Positions 18,743-27,267 are shown, counted from the stretch's first letter. The stretch: 64,000 nucleotides of DNA from Dyella terrae (GCF_022394535.1 NZ_CP089414.1:3224001-3288000), one strand, 5' to 3'. The notes: generated by a model not told the origin, from the letters alone. Translations and numbers: made by a program.

Positions 18743-19342
18743 ATGTCTCTGGTTGAAACCTATCTTTCTGGCCTGAACGAAGTTCTATCTCCGGACGCAC
18801 GCGAACAGCTGACCATCGCTACGGGTGCCGATGCCGGACAACTAGCCGCGATACGCGACGCTTATCCTGCCTGCCCCGACAGCTTGCTCGAATTGTGGAG
18901 CCGCGTGGATGGCACTTATTGGCGCACTTATGGCGACACCAAGATCGCGGTGCGCATGCTGGGGGCTGATGTGGATAACGGCAAGTATCCCTATTACCTT
19001 CTATCCACCGGGCAAGCGCTCAACATGCACTCTGCGGGTTATGCCAGCGACAGCATCACCGAGCGTTATGGCGATTGCGTGCAGGAGGATCCGGACATGG
19101 TTGATGCACGGATCGATCCGAACGTTCCGATGAGCAAAAGGCTGTGCTTTTCGCACTGTATGAACAATGGTGGTACATCAGTGCTGTATGTTGATTTTGA
19201 CCCTGCAGCGGGAGGCAAAGTCGGCCAGGTCATGCGCTTCCTGCACGATCCGGACAGCTATGCGGTGATTGCCGAGAGCTTCGATGTTTATCTGCAGCAG
19301 CTGATCAAGGACGGGTATCGATTTGTCCTCGAGGACGAATAG
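18743..19342 (+). CDS. SMI1/KNR4 (SUKH) family protein
   Basis: With ATG 18743 the product is 199 residues (MSLVETYLSGLN...); ATG 18725 would add six and neither has a clear ribosome site. The sequence has the SUKH pattern: an amphipathic N-terminal helix, YPACPDSLLELWSRVDGTYW near residue 40, central PYYLLSTGQAL, and the C-terminal YLQQLIKDGYRFVLEDE. SUKH proteins are often immunity proteins for contact-dependent or polymorphic toxins, but no toxin gene is beside it. An orphan immunity gene is one reading. Confidence 0.65.
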   Translation: MSLVETYLSGLNEVLSPDAREQLTIATGADAGQLAAIRDAYPACPDSLLELWSRVDGTYWRTYGDTKIAVRMLGADVDNGKYPYYLLSTGQALNMHSAGYASDSITERYGDCVQEDPDMVDARIDPNVPMSKRLCFSHCMNNGGTSVLYVDFDPAAGGKVGQVMRFLHDPDSYAVIAESFDVYLQQLIKDGYRFVLEDE

Positions 19343-19367
19343 CCCCGGCGGCACAGCGCGATCGCCG

Positions 19368-19511
19368 CTAGAGAATCGCGTGTGGAGGAAAATGCACGAT
19401 CACCGCGAGGATCGCCAGATAACCCAGACCTGCCATCAGCAGACTGAGCAACACCACGAACACAAGCCGAGCCACGCCCTTGGCAACCCACCACGCCTTG
19501 TAGTTAGTCAT
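19368..19511 (-). CDS. 47-residue single-pass membrane protein
   Basis: This short frame reads MTNYKAWWVAKGVARLVF, then one long hydrophobic helix and HFPPHAIL at the end. Its ATG overlaps the stop of the upstream gene in an ATGA, which argues for translational coupling and a real gene. It probably sits in the inner membrane with the short basic N terminus inside. Function is unknown. Confidence 0.6.
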   Translation of the reverse strand: MTNYKAWWVAKGVARLVFVVLLSLLMAGLGYLAILAVIVHFPPHAIL

Positions 19512-19924
19512 GTCTTGCACAGCCGATCGGCGCGATACGCATCAAGACTGTGCACTGCGCCATACAGGCATTCGATGAAGGCATTGCGCTCGTGCCACAT
19601 GACTTCCATGTCCCACAGGCAGAACGAATAGCGAGACATGTCTTCCACCCAGCCGGTGGCGTCCTGCGCAGCGACAGCGATGAACATCTCGTTGTCGTTG
19701 CCCCACCATCCCAGCACCAGATAGCGTGCATTGGCCGCTTCGTGGCAGATGGCGAAGGCAGGGGTGTCGCGCCATGCCACGGGCCGGGCTTGTTTCATGG
19801 CGTGCAGGCGTGGCTGGTAGTGCGAGATATCCACCGCTTTGCCATCGGCGGCGATGGTGTAAACCTTGATGCCGTCGGCATCCGTATCCGGCGGCAGGCT
19901 TGTAATGAGGCGAGGTCGGTACAT
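19508..19924 (-). CDS. hypothetical protein
   Basis: A 138-residue protein starting MYRPRLITSLPPDTDADG at 19924 behind a strong GGAGGG (complement of 19931-19936). It has no signal peptide or membrane helix and is Trp- and Met-rich toward the end (GWWGNDNEMFIAVA, LWDMEVMWHERNAFIECLYG). I do not recognise the family. It forms a two-gene unit with the small membrane protein that follows. Confidence 0.65.
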   Translation of the reverse strand: MYRPRLITSLPPDTDADGIKVYTIAADGKAVDISHYQPRLHAMKQARPVAWRDTPAFAICHEAANARYLVLGWWGNDNEMFIAVAAQDATGWVEDMSRYSFCLWDMEVMWHERNAFIECLYGAVHSLDAYRADRLCKT

Positions 19925-20110
19925 GACAATCCCTCCGTTGGAGCGATGGACCAAAGCGGTTAGCACCCATGATTGCACCACAGCCGGCTAGCCGTTTAAA
20001 TGGCGCGATACGGCGGCCCGCCAGGGCATGTCGTGTGGTTCGGGCCAAGGCTGGCCGCGTGTGTATCGAATCGCTGTTCCCCCTGTCCGTTCTTCGTGAA
20101 GGAGCAAGGT

Positions 20111-20944
20111 ATGGAGCGTTCGTATCAGGCATCAACCACGCTGCTGGCCGACGACATGGCCATCACCCCCGTGGCGCAAATGCGCGTGTCGCAACAGTGT
20201 TTGGCACTCACCATGATCGGGCTGGGCCTGCTGGGCTTTGTCTACGGCGACGTGGCCCTGGTATGGCAACACCTGCCCATAGAGCATATGCCGGGAGCCA
20301 GGGCGATTGCTTATGCCTTTGCGGCGATCGAATGGATCGCTGGCGTTGGCTTGCTGCTGAGGCGCTGGGCAAAACCGGCAGCGGCGTTGCTGACGGTATT
20401 CATGCTCATGTGGGTGCTGCTGCTGAAGGTGCCGGCGGTGATTGCCGTGCCGTCGATGGAAGCGACGTGGCTGGGCTTTGGCGAGATCGCGGTGATCCTC
20501 GCGGGTGCGTGGGTGTTGTTTGCTCAGGCCATGGGCGATCGCCGTGGCGGGTGGCGTCCTATTACCGGGCAGCGCGGCATACGTGCGGCCCGCGTGCTGT
20601 TTGCGCTGTCGCTACCGATGATCGGCCTGGCGCACTTTTTCTATAGCGAGCAGACGGTGGCGCTAGTGCCTGCATGGCTGCCGTATCACCTTGGCTGGGC
20701 CTATCTCACCGGCGCCGCCAGCATCGCGGCCTGCCTTGCGGTGCTACTCGGCGTGCTGTCACGGTTGGCCGCGCTGCTGGAGGCGGCCATGCTGTGGATC
20801 ATCACGGTGCTGGTGTGGGTGCCGGCTATCGTGGCGGCACCCACTGACCGTACCGCGTGGACGGCGCTGGTGATTTCCGCCGCCATTGCATGCGGCGCGT
20901 GGGTGGTAGCTGACTCCTACCGAGCACCGACTGCGCGCGCCTGA
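20111..20944 (+). CDS. DoxX-like integral membrane protein
   Basis: A 277-residue protein with about seven hydrophobic helices, starting at ATG 20111 after AAGGAGCAAGG. The helices and short polar loops (AIEWIAGVGLLLRRWAKPAA, LAHFFYSEQTVALVPAWLPY) resemble two DoxX-type four-helix units. DoxX proteins are inner membrane proteins of poorly defined redox or stress roles. The last nine codons (SYRAPTARA) are written by a repeat half-element, so the C terminus may have been altered by insertion. Confidence 0.7.
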   Translation: MERSYQASTTLLADDMAITPVAQMRVSQQCLALTMIGLGLLGFVYGDVALVWQHLPIEHMPGARAIAYAFAAIEWIAGVGLLLRRWAKPAAALLTVFMLMWVLLLKVPAVIAVPSMEATWLGFGEIAVILAGAWVLFAQAMGDRRGGWRPITGQRGIRAARVLFALSLPMIGLAHFFYSEQTVALVPAWLPYHLGWAYLTGAASIAACLAVLLGVLSRLAALLEAAMLWIITVLVWVPAIVAAPTDRTAWTALVISAAIACGAWVVADSYRAPTARA

Positions 20945-20974
20945 TGGTCGCGCAGTCGTCTTGTTCGCGACTCT
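20921..20974 (+). repeat. solo half of the long palindromic element
   Basis: This 54-bp stretch closely matches the right arm of the element at 48024-48167: CGAGCACCGAC, then GGTCGCGCAGT, then TTGT[T]CGCG[A]CTCT in the same order. No matching left arm is seen. It covers the 3' end of the DoxX-like gene and abuts the stop of the AhpD-like gene on the other strand. Confidence 0.65.
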
Positions 20975-21321
20975 TACTTGGGCCGTTCTTCATAGCCATG
21001 TACAGCATCGAGCACGCGCGCGGAGTAGACCAACGCGGCACCCGCATTCATCGCTACGGCGACACCCAGCGCTTCCGCGATTTCGTCGTGCGTGGCGCCC
21101 TGTTTGAGCGCTTCGGCGGTGTGCACGGTGATACAGCCGTCGCAACGCGTGGTCACCGCGACGGCCAGCGAAATCAGCTCGCGCGTTTTGGCGTCCAGAT
21201 GGCCGTTCTTGCTGTTGGCGTTGGATAGCGTCTGGTAACCGGCAACAGTGTCGGGACTCAGCTTGGCCATCTCGCCGATGCGGCCAAGCAGTTCTTTGCG
21301 GTAGTCAGGCCAGTTGAGCAT
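20974..21321 (-). CDS. carboxymuconolactone decarboxylase/AhpD-like protein
   Basis: A 115-residue all-helical protein starting MLNWPDYRKELL at 21321. The redox motif CDGC followed by VHTAEALKQGAT lies near residue 61, giving the CxxC...H active site of AhpD-like peroxidases rather than a true decarboxylase. Such proteins act as hexamers in peroxide or hydroperoxide reduction in the cytoplasm. It is convergent with the DoxX-like gene; the CMD and DoxX families are often neighbours. Confidence 0.85.
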   Translation of the reverse strand: MLNWPDYRKELLGRIGEMAKLSPDTVAGYQTLSNANSKNGHLDAKTRELISLAVAVTTRCDGCITVHTAEALKQGATHDEIAEALGVAVAMNAGAALVYSARVLDAVHGYEERPK

Positions 21322-21521
21322 GTGGCGTCTCCGTGGGAGTGGATCGCGCCCGTCCCTGCCCGGGTCACGACCAGACGATGCTGCGCCCTGTGTTGCGGCG
21401 GGGTGAATACGACGATGGTTCGAGGCCAAACGGCCTGCCCTTACGGTGAGCCTGCAAGTACCGATACGGCCGGCACACGTTGGGGCCGACTAATGGTGGT
21501 AGTTGGGCCTACAATCGCCAC

Positions 21522-21833
21522 ATGGATTATCAACTCGTCATCAAGTTCTGGCGCAAGTCCCTGGCCGACGAAGCCTTTCTCGCGACGATGGAGGGCAAGT
21601 TGAAGGAGACATTGGGCGATACGGTGGAGCTGGAGGGCTACGATGTCAGTCCAAAAGAGATCAATCTTTTTATGCTTGCGTCTGATCCACGGCATACCTT
21701 TCGGCGCGCAAAAGACGTTCTGGAAGAACTGGGCGTTCTGAACGGCATGTCTGCCGCTTTCCGCGTGGCAGGTGGCACCCAGTTCACGTCCGTCTGGCCG
21801 CTACGCTCCACGCGCAAGTTCAAACTGCCATAG
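21522..21833 (+). CDS. hypothetical protein
   Basis: A 103-residue soluble protein starting MDYQLVIKFWRKSL at 21522. It has a mixed alpha/beta pattern (DTVELEGYDVSPKEINLFML, then DPRHTFRRAKDVLEELG) and no membrane helix. I do not recognise the family. It stands alone on +, with no clear ribosome site. Confidence 0.6.
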   Translation: MDYQLVIKFWRKSLADEAFLATMEGKLKETLGDTVELEGYDVSPKEINLFMLASDPRHTFRRAKDVLEELGVLNGMSAAFRVAGGTQFTSVWPLRSTRKFKLP

Positions 21834-22032
21834 TGTTAGTGAAAACCTGACCATTCGACAGACGTAGATAGGGACCCTCGCGAGGGTGCGAAGATCCTTA
21901 CCTGCAAAGCGTTACAGATTTTCAGCTTGGCGTAATCTTCCGTTCGTGAGGTGCTTCGCGAGCGAAAGCTCCGGTATCTAAGGGACGAAATGTCCAACGT
22001 GCGACTCGACAAACGATGACCGAGGAAATGAT

Positions 22033-22137
22033 ATGAGCAAGGGTATGGATTCGAAGAAGGCCGACAAGAAAAAGCCGGCCAAAACGATGAAGGAAAAGAA
22101 GGCGGCCAAGGAAGAAAAGAAGCGGAATGCGAAGTAA
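22033..22137 (+). CDS. 34-residue lysine-rich small protein
   Basis: The frame reads MSKGMDSKKADKKKPAKTMK and continues to NAK: 14 of 34 residues are Lys, with almost no hydrophobic residues. A GAGGAAA motif ends five bases before the ATG, which supports translation. Such short basic peptides may bind nucleic acid or be intrinsically disordered. It has no partner gene and the function is unknown. Confidence 0.55.
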   Translation: MSKGMDSKKADKKKPAKTMKEKKAAKEEKKRNAK

Positions 22138-22182
22138 GCAGACCCTTTGGGGGTAATCGCTCAATCGGGCGGCGGCGCCAAC

Positions 22183-22206
22183 GTTTGCTTCCGCCCCATT
22201 GCAGAC
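22183..22206 (+). repeat. 24-bp dispersed palindrome, copy 1
   Basis: A degenerate copy (GTTTGCTTCCG, CCCATTGCAGAC) between the Lys-rich ORF and the membrane protein at 22298. The family consensus is GTCCGCTTT, CGACCC, AAAGCGGAC, with the two ends complementary. Confidence 0.6.
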
Positions 22207-22297
22207 ATCTGCCGAAGGTGGGCCGGTGCTCGCGTAAGGCTGCTCAAGTCACTTGCTTTTCAATCCGAGAAACATGCGCTCGTGAAAGGGAGGGGGT

Positions 22298-22729
22298 ATG
22301 ACAGGGAAATGGCTGATGGCTGCCGTGGTGTCTGCCATGCTGGGCTTTATCCATGTGGTCACGCTTGGATACGTATGGAGCCATCTCGTGCAGGTCAATC
22401 CGATTCCGCACTGGCTCATCACGCATGGCGTCACGGGGAATTCCCTGCATGGACTTCTGTTCACGCAGGACGTGATCATCAACGTCATCCTGTGCCTGCC
22501 CATCGTGCTTGTGCTTCGCTTGCTGCGCCCGTTCCACCCATGGGCGTACCTAGCCACTGCTTTGCTAGTAGCTGAAGCCTGGACGTATCGATCCGTTTTT
22601 ACCCACCCGCTTCCGCAGGGACTGGGGTATGGCATCTACCTCTCTGGACTACTCATGACCGTCGTGGCGTTTGTCATCGCCAGTGCGGCGGTGGGAGCAT
22701 TGGCCCGCTTCCGACGCACCTCGCGCTGA
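22298..22729 (+). CDS. four-helix membrane protein
   Basis: A 143-residue protein starting MTGKWLMAAVVSAMLGF at 22298 behind GGGAGGGGG. Four hydrophobic segments are visible: residues about 5-27, 58-78 (DVIINVILCLPIVLVL), 83-92 and 112-135. A basic tail (RFRRTSR) follows. It resembles no family I can name. Likely inner membrane; first gene of the repeat-spaced accessory run. Confidence 0.65.
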   Translation: MTGKWLMAAVVSAMLGFIHVVTLGYVWSHLVQVNPIPHWLITHGVTGNSLHGLLFTQDVIINVILCLPIVLVLRLLRPFHPWAYLATALLVAEAWTYRSVFTHPLPQGLGYGIYLSGLLMTVVAFVIASAAVGALARFRRTSR

Positions 22730-22863
22730 AAGGAAACAAGCGACAGGGAATGAGGGGCGTGTGGGCTTTGGGGGCTCGACAACTCTTGCCAGAGCGCCTT
22801 GAAAGGTGCGCTTCCCCAATCGAAAAAGGCGTTCCGGTAGGTTTCACTTGGCCGGACGGGAGA

Positions 22864-22887
22864 GTCTGCTTCCGACCCAAAGCGGAC
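22864..22887 (+). repeat. 24-bp dispersed palindrome, copy 2
   Basis: GTCTGCTTCCGACCC followed by AAAGCGGAC; eight of nine stem positions pair. It lies 135 bases after the four-helix protein gene and 76 bases before the next likely start. Confidence 0.8.
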
Positions 22888-22962
22888 GTTTTTGGCGGCT
22901 ATTTGGTTTGGCACAATTCAACAGCATCGCCTCGTGGTCGATTGAGGCTGAGGACATGCAAA

Positions 22963-23430
22963 GTGGATGCGGAACTGGAACGCGTGGATGCAGATGGCAC
23001 CCATGGTTGGAGTGGACATCTTCGTTCTGGTCACAAGCTTTTGTTGCTGTGTCTGAGCATTTTTGCCGCAGTCCTATGCGAGGGAAGAATTATTGACACA
23101 TTTCTTCTTTCGGCAGACTTCACAGTAAAAAGCTCGTATCGCGTATGTGAGAAGCCACTGAACAATCGCTGCGTTACTCATTACGACGTGTTGGAGTCAG
23201 ATGGTGCGAGCGGTGATTTCGTCCCCTTCGGATATCAGTTCGAACCCGGCATTCTCGAGCCGGATGTACACATTAGGAAAATTGCGTATAGCTTCAGATA
23301 CGAAATCGATGGAATTAGTCACCGCTGGCCATACCTGTGGTCACATGTCGTCGTCTTTCTCGTAGGCATTGCCGGCGCGCTGGTCTCGGTAAGGCTTTGG
23401 TGGCCCCGCTGGCTGGGACGCCAATGGTGA
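22963..23430 (+). CDS. two-helix membrane protein, start uncertain
   Basis: GTG 22963 with TGAGGA eight bases upstream is the preferred start and gives 155 residues. The frame is open back to 22750, but that would translate the palindrome as VCFRPKADVFG. A first helix lies near residue 26 (KLLLLCLSIFAAVLC) and a second near the C terminus (VVVFLVGIAGALVSV). Between them is a soluble loop of about 85 residues with several Cys (RVCEKPLNNRCVTHY), probably periplasmic. Family not recognised. Confidence 0.55.
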   Translation: MDAELERVDADGTHGWSGHLRSGHKLLLLCLSIFAAVLCEGRIIDTFLLSADFTVKSSYRVCEKPLNNRCVTHYDVLESDGASGDFVPFGYQFEPGILEPDVHIRKIAYSFRYEIDGISHRWPYLWSHVVVFLVGIAGALVSVRLWWPRWLGRQW

Positions 23431-23440
23431 TAGACGTTAT

Positions 23441-23464
23441 GTCCGCTTTCGACCCGAAGCAGAC
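23441..23464 (+). repeat. 24-bp dispersed palindrome, copy 3
   Basis: GTCCGCTTTCGACCC followed by GAAGCAGAC, starting ten bases after the stop of the preceding gene. Confidence 0.8.
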
Positions 23465-23504
23465 ATTCCCGGTATGCGGCGCAATTAAGATTAAGGGAAA
23501 GTTG

Positions 23505-24114
23505 ATGACTTGTATGGCAAGGATGTTGCTCGTAGCGGTCGCGACGCTCTCGATATCGAAAATCGCCCACAGCGATCAAGTGACGGGCGTTGACACCAAA
23601 GCAGACAAAGCAGTTCTGGCTGCCGTCGTCTCACTTCAGTGCGAGGGGAAAGATAGGGGCCGTGTCTTACTCTCCTCGAAGCCATCAGCTCCAGACGTAA
23701 CTCACATGGGTCATCCAGATGGCGTCACTAGTGACCAGATTTCAGGGCTTCTAAGCCGCACCGAAGCGACCGTTGCGCTACCGAAAGGCATAGAGTGCCC
23801 TCGGGTACGAGTGGTGCCCTATGCGAAACTCAAAGCAGCCTTTGATAGGCCGGCGAAACATCCTATGGAGTTTCCGGTCCCCGCAGGCGTCCGGATCCCC
23901 GTTGGAGCGAACACAGGCTTCACGGACACTTTCTCGGACATTGGCGTCCTCCTCCGGCTCAGTATGCCGGTCTACTCCGAAACCAAGGGCACGGCCGTCG
24001 TCTATTTCTCAGAAGACTGCGGGGGGGCTGTGTGCCCATGGCGAGTACGTCCAACTGCAGCGCGTAAGGGACAGATGGCGGGTAATCAGGCGCATACAGG
24101 CTTGGACCTCCTAG
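23505..24114 (+). CDS. secreted hypothetical protein, frameshifted at a G7 tract
   Basis: Starts at ATG 23505 after AAGGGA, with signal peptide MTCMARMLLVAVATLSISKI cut near AHS. The body (TKADKAVLAAVVSLQCEGK...) is unknown. As written the frame runs to 24134 with a poor tail. If the seven-G run at 24021-24027 is read as six, the frame passes into CGGLCAHGEYVQLQRV and DRWRVIRRIQAWTS and stops at 24114. That ending has the sense of a folded C-terminal beta hairpin and is preferred. The corrected length is 202-203 residues. Either a base-calling error or a phase-variable tract is possible. Confidence 0.6.
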
Positions 24115-24136
24115 TCTGCCTTCGTACGCTATGAGT

Positions 24137-24160
24137 GTCCGCTTCCGACCCGAAGCGGAC
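24137..24160 (+). repeat. 24-bp dispersed palindrome, copy 4
   Basis: GTCCGCTTCCGACCC followed by GAAGCGGAC, 23 bases after the preferred stop of the preceding gene. Confidence 0.85.
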
Positions 24161-24232
24161 AGTTCCAGCTCAACGGATGTGCGACCAGGAAAGACGGCCA
24201 CCTGTTGGCCTGTTCAAACAGAGGGACGGCTG

Positions 24233-24625
24233 TTGACTACACTTCAAAGAGCACTTTTTGGACGAATCTCTGATAGAGAGATGGCCCTTGACCTTGCCGC
24301 GTGGACCGGGGATGGGTATTTCGGCTGTGCAGCGTTGTTGGCAGTTCTCACGCTCTTGTCTATGCCCCTCATCTTTGCGGGCTTTGCCATTCTCCTAGGG
24401 GGCTGCGGCTACTTCACTAGATTCCGGAAAAGCCGTGTTGCAGTGACCGCGGGCTTTCTGTTGACCTGTGTTTGCTTCGTGTTGATTGCGATTCTCCCTC
24501 CCCATATGAGCGGCGGCCTAATGTTTGCTCTTGCTGCATGGATGGGGGTACGAGGCACCGTGGCGATCTTTCGGCTACACGGAAGATTTGCCAGCTATGG
24601 TCCAAGCGGCTCGCAAGGAAGATAG
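24233..24625 (+). CDS. small membrane protein
   Basis: TTG 24233 preceded by GAGGGA gives 130 residues; ATG 24281 (MALDLAAWTGDGYFG) is an alternative of 114. Three hydrophobic stretches are seen (CAALLAVLTLLSMPLIFAG, VAVTAGFLLTCVCFVLIAIL, GGLMFALAAWMGVRG). The tail is polar. No family is recognised. It ends 28 bases before another palindrome. Confidence 0.55.
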   Translation: MTTLQRALFGRISDREMALDLAAWTGDGYFGCAALLAVLTLLSMPLIFAGFAILLGGCGYFTRFRKSRVAVTAGFLLTCVCFVLIAILPPHMSGGLMFALAAWMGVRGTVAIFRLHGRFASYGPSGSQGR

Positions 24626-24652
24626 GTAGACGGAGCATTAAATCTGCTGAAT

Positions 24653-24676
24653 GTCCGCTTCCGACCCAAAGCAGAC
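24653..24676 (+). repeat. 24-bp dispersed palindrome, copy 5
   Basis: GTCCGCTTCCGACCC followed by AAAGCAGAC, between the small membrane protein gene and the Imm35-like gene. Confidence 0.8.
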
Positions 24677-24727
24677 CCTTCTGGCACCGATCCGGCAGGC
24701 TGGCGGACAATTTTGGAGGTGGGGTAC

Positions 24728-24970
24728 ATGGACTTACTCGAGGCAAGGCAACTTGCGGAAAAGTACCTCGATGAGCATCTGGTTCCGCCAGATGGCATGC
24801 GATATCTCATCGCTGCGTCGGCGATCAAAGAGGCCGAGGATGGTTGGTACTTTCCGTATCAGACGGACGCATACCTGCAATCGGGGGATATCAACCAATC
24901 CGTTGTCGGCAATTGGCCGATCTTCGTCAGCAAGGTCGGCGGCGTGATCGGCCCTCGCAGGCCAGGCTAG
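24728..24970 (+). CDS. YrhB/immunity protein 35-like protein
   Basis: An 80-residue protein starting MDLLEARQLAEKYLDEHL at 24728 behind a good GGAGG. The pattern of an N-terminal helix, then GWYFPYQTDAYLQSGD and NWPIFVSKVGG, matches the YrhB/Imm35 group. These small proteins have been linked to immunity against polymorphic toxins and, in YrhB, to chaperone-like action. No toxin gene is adjacent, so the role here is open. Confidence 0.65.
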   Translation: MDLLEARQLAEKYLDEHLVPPDGMRYLIAASAIKEAEDGWYFPYQTDAYLQSGDINQSVVGNWPIFVSKVGGVIGPRRPG

Positions 24971-24984
24971 GCGACATATCTAAG

Positions 24985-25008
24985 GTCCGCTTTCGACCCA
25001 AAGCGGAC
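24985..25008 (+). repeat. 24-bp dispersed palindrome, copy 6
   Basis: GTCCGCTTTCGACCC followed by AAAGCGGAC: a perfect nine-base stem with a six-base loop, 15 bases after the Imm35-like stop. Confidence 0.9.
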
Positions 25009-25041
25009 GTCAACGAGCTAGTAAGGAATTTGGAGGATTGG

Positions 25042-25528
25042 ATGAATCTGGCACCTTTGACGCCGATTGTGGTTTCGCTGGGTACTGCTGCCCTAATGGC
25101 TATCGGGACTAGGGGGGCATAGGCGAGTGCAAGGCAGCCTGGAGATCTACAAGTTTCCCTTTGTCTACAACTATCTTTTCATCGGGGCTTTCGCACTCTT
25201 TGCGGTCGTTGCATGCATGCCATCGCTCACTGGTCCCGATCCAGCAACGATTGCGGCGTTCTGGCTATTTCCCGCATTGACGTTTGTCGGAGGCTTGTAC
25301 TTTTTTAGGTACAGGCTTGTTATAGATGGAAGCGAAATTGCCGTGGGGGCATTCTCTCGGCGTCGAGTAGACCTTAGGCAGGTGGTCGATACGAAGCTGC
25401 AAACTGGCAGAGGCGCCGAACTTACCTTGGTTCTAGGTAACGGATCAAAGATTCGACTGTCAGGGTTGCTGACGGACTTTGACCTAATGTCACAAACGTT
25501 GCTTGGCCGCGTCGGAAGTCAGAGGTAG
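25042..25528 (+). CDS. membrane protein with PH-like tail, frameshifted at a G6 tract
   Basis: ATG 25042 has TTGGAGGA in front and opens MNLAPLTPIVVSLGTAALMA, a membrane helix, but stops after 26 codons. A second frame, GTG 25127 to 25528, lacks a ribosome site and starts in mid-protein (VQGSLEIYKFPFVYNYLF). Reading the six-G run at 25112-25117 as five joins them into one 161-residue protein. This has three hydrophobic helices followed by a soluble region (RYRLVIDGSEIAVGAFSRRR) like bacterial PH or YcxB-type domains. The fused reading is preferred but unproven. Confidence 0.5.
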
Positions 25529-25546
25529 ATCGGTCAATCGTCAAAT

Positions 25547-25570
25547 GTCCGCTTTCGACCCAAGACGGAC
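25547..25570 (+). repeat. 24-bp dispersed palindrome, copy 7
   Basis: GTCCGCTTTCGACCC followed by AAGACGGAC (one shifted base), 18 bases after the preceding stop. Confidence 0.75.
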
Positions 25571-25731
25571 TTAATTCATCCACTCGATTCCTGTGAACAA
25601 CGATGCTACCGAGACCGCTGCAGGTTCGGCGGGGCCTCGTGTTGGTTTGCCAATCGCGCATCAACAAAGTCGCGTGCAGCAAGGGCACCAACGATGCCTC
25701 GCCGATGAGGGCGTGGCGCTACTATCAGGTT

Positions 25732-26587
25732 CTATTCTTCCGCTGCCGCTTCGCGGCCCTGCTGTCGGATCAGGGCCTCTTCACGTGCATCATTGATGGA
25801 CTGGCGGATGCTGTCGAGGTCAACCTCGGTTTCGTCTGGCTCGAACTCGCCGGTCAGTTCCGTATCTGGTTGCAGCTCGCCGGCTTGGAACAGCGCCCAC
25901 ATCTCCTCGCCGTACCACGTGTCCAATAACTCCGGTGCCCAGCGTCCAAGATGTGCCGTGAGGTTGTTGACGTCACGCAGCAGCATCGTTCGCGCCGCGT
26001 TGTTTCCTCCGGCACTGACGACTTGTGGAAAGTCGATCACTATCGGGCCATCCGGACCAACCAGTACGTTGTATGCGGATAGGTCGCCATGAATCAGTCC
26101 GCTGCAGAGCATCAGCACCGCCTGGCGCACCAGCACACGATGGTATTCACGCGCTTGCTCCGCACTGAGTTCAATCTCACCCAGGCGTGGCGCAGCGTAG
26201 CCTTCGGCGTCGGTGACTAGCTCCATCACTAGTACACCGTGAAAATAACCGTACGGCTCAGGCACGCGCATGCCAGCGGCGCGCAATTGGTAGAGCGCAT
26301 CAACCTCGGTGTTTTTCCAGGCGACTTCCTGCTGCTTGCGCCCGTACTTGCTGGCCTTGCCGATAGCGCGTGCCTCGCGACTGCCGCGCACCTTGCGCCC
26401 TTCCTGATACTGCACGCGTTGCTGAAAGCTGCGCTGTGCCATGTTCTTGTAAACTTTTGCGCAGCGTATTTCGCCGCCGCTACGGACAACGTATACCGCT
26501 GCCTCTTTGCCACTCTTGAGTGGTCGAAGCACTTCATCAATGACGCCGTCATCGATCAGCGCCTGTAAGCCTTGGGGGGGTCTTCAA
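25732..26587 (-). CDS. RIO-type serine/threonine kinase, 5' end frameshifted at a G7 tract
   Basis: From ATG 26532 the protein is 266 residues: GKEAAVYVVRSGGEIRCAKVY (ATP lysine), HGDLSAYNVL catalytic loop, and IDFPQ as the DFG equivalent. This is the PA4780 group of RIO-like kinases. Homologues carry about 18 more N-terminal residues. These appear upstream (LKTPQGLQALIDDG, VIDEVLRP) only if the seven-G run at 26574-26580 is six, with TTG 26587 as start. The corrected length is 284. The acidic tail (ELTGEFEPDETEVDLD) is typical. This is a core-type gene on the opposite strand to its accessory neighbours. Confidence 0.88.
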
Positions 26588-26908
26588 GGTATCTCTGGGG
26601 GAGGTCGGCGCAGCGAGAGCGGCCATTGACTCACAATTTTCGCATTTTTGAGCAGGCGTAGCCACCGAGAGCCGGGGCGCGTGCTCACAGCCGCCTTCGC
26701 CTGGCGACTGAGACGCCGCTTGTTGCCGCGAACCGGCCTTGGCAGCCGGCTTTTCCGGGTATCGGGCGTCAACGAAAGGTAGGCCTCTCAAACACCGTAG
26801 ATTGAACGGCTACCGATATGCTCTGCCGATTCAAGCCGGGGCGATACAGTGCGGCTGGCGGTACGAACCGAAGCGGATATTCGTCTCCCCCATACAAGGA
26901 TGGCACGC

Positions 26909-27235
26909 ATGAAAAGGACTTTTGAGCTATTTGCTTTGCTGCTGCTTACGACAGGGCTCGCTGGCTGCCTGAATCAAGCGGGGTTCGAGAAGTCGGTAGC
27001 GTCACGAGTTCATCTCGGCATGATGAAAGATGACGCCGTTTCCAAGCTGAGCGAACTGGAGCTTTCCTGCCTATCGCCAAGGACAGCTACGGGTAGCGAT
27101 GCGTCAAGGCTTGATTGCAGCAGGCAGAGGCCGCCCATCTTGGAGAATTGCCTCCAGAGGGTATATATCGATGTCTCCGCCGAAGGGACGGTTTCGAATA
27201 TCACGATACCTGAGCCGGCCTGTGCATGGCTTTGA
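26909..27235 (+). CDS. small lipoprotein
   Basis: A 108-residue protein with a clear lipoprotein signal, MKRTFELFALLLLTTGLAGC, where the Cys would be lipidated. ATG 26909 is chosen because ACAAGGA lies nine bases upstream; ATG 26900 is in frame. The mature part (SRVHLGMMKDDAVSKLSELE) has an SmpA/BamE-like GM...V motif, suggesting a small alpha-beta envelope domain, followed by Cys residues that may form disulfides. Specific role unknown. Confidence 0.65.
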   Translation: MKRTFELFALLLLTTGLAGCLNQAGFEKSVASRVHLGMMKDDAVSKLSELELSCLSPRTATGSDASRLDCSRQRPPILENCLQRVYIDVSAEGTVSNITIPEPACAWL

Positions 27236-27267
27236 TGGCAAAAAGCTGTCCGCTTTCGACTGCGGGC

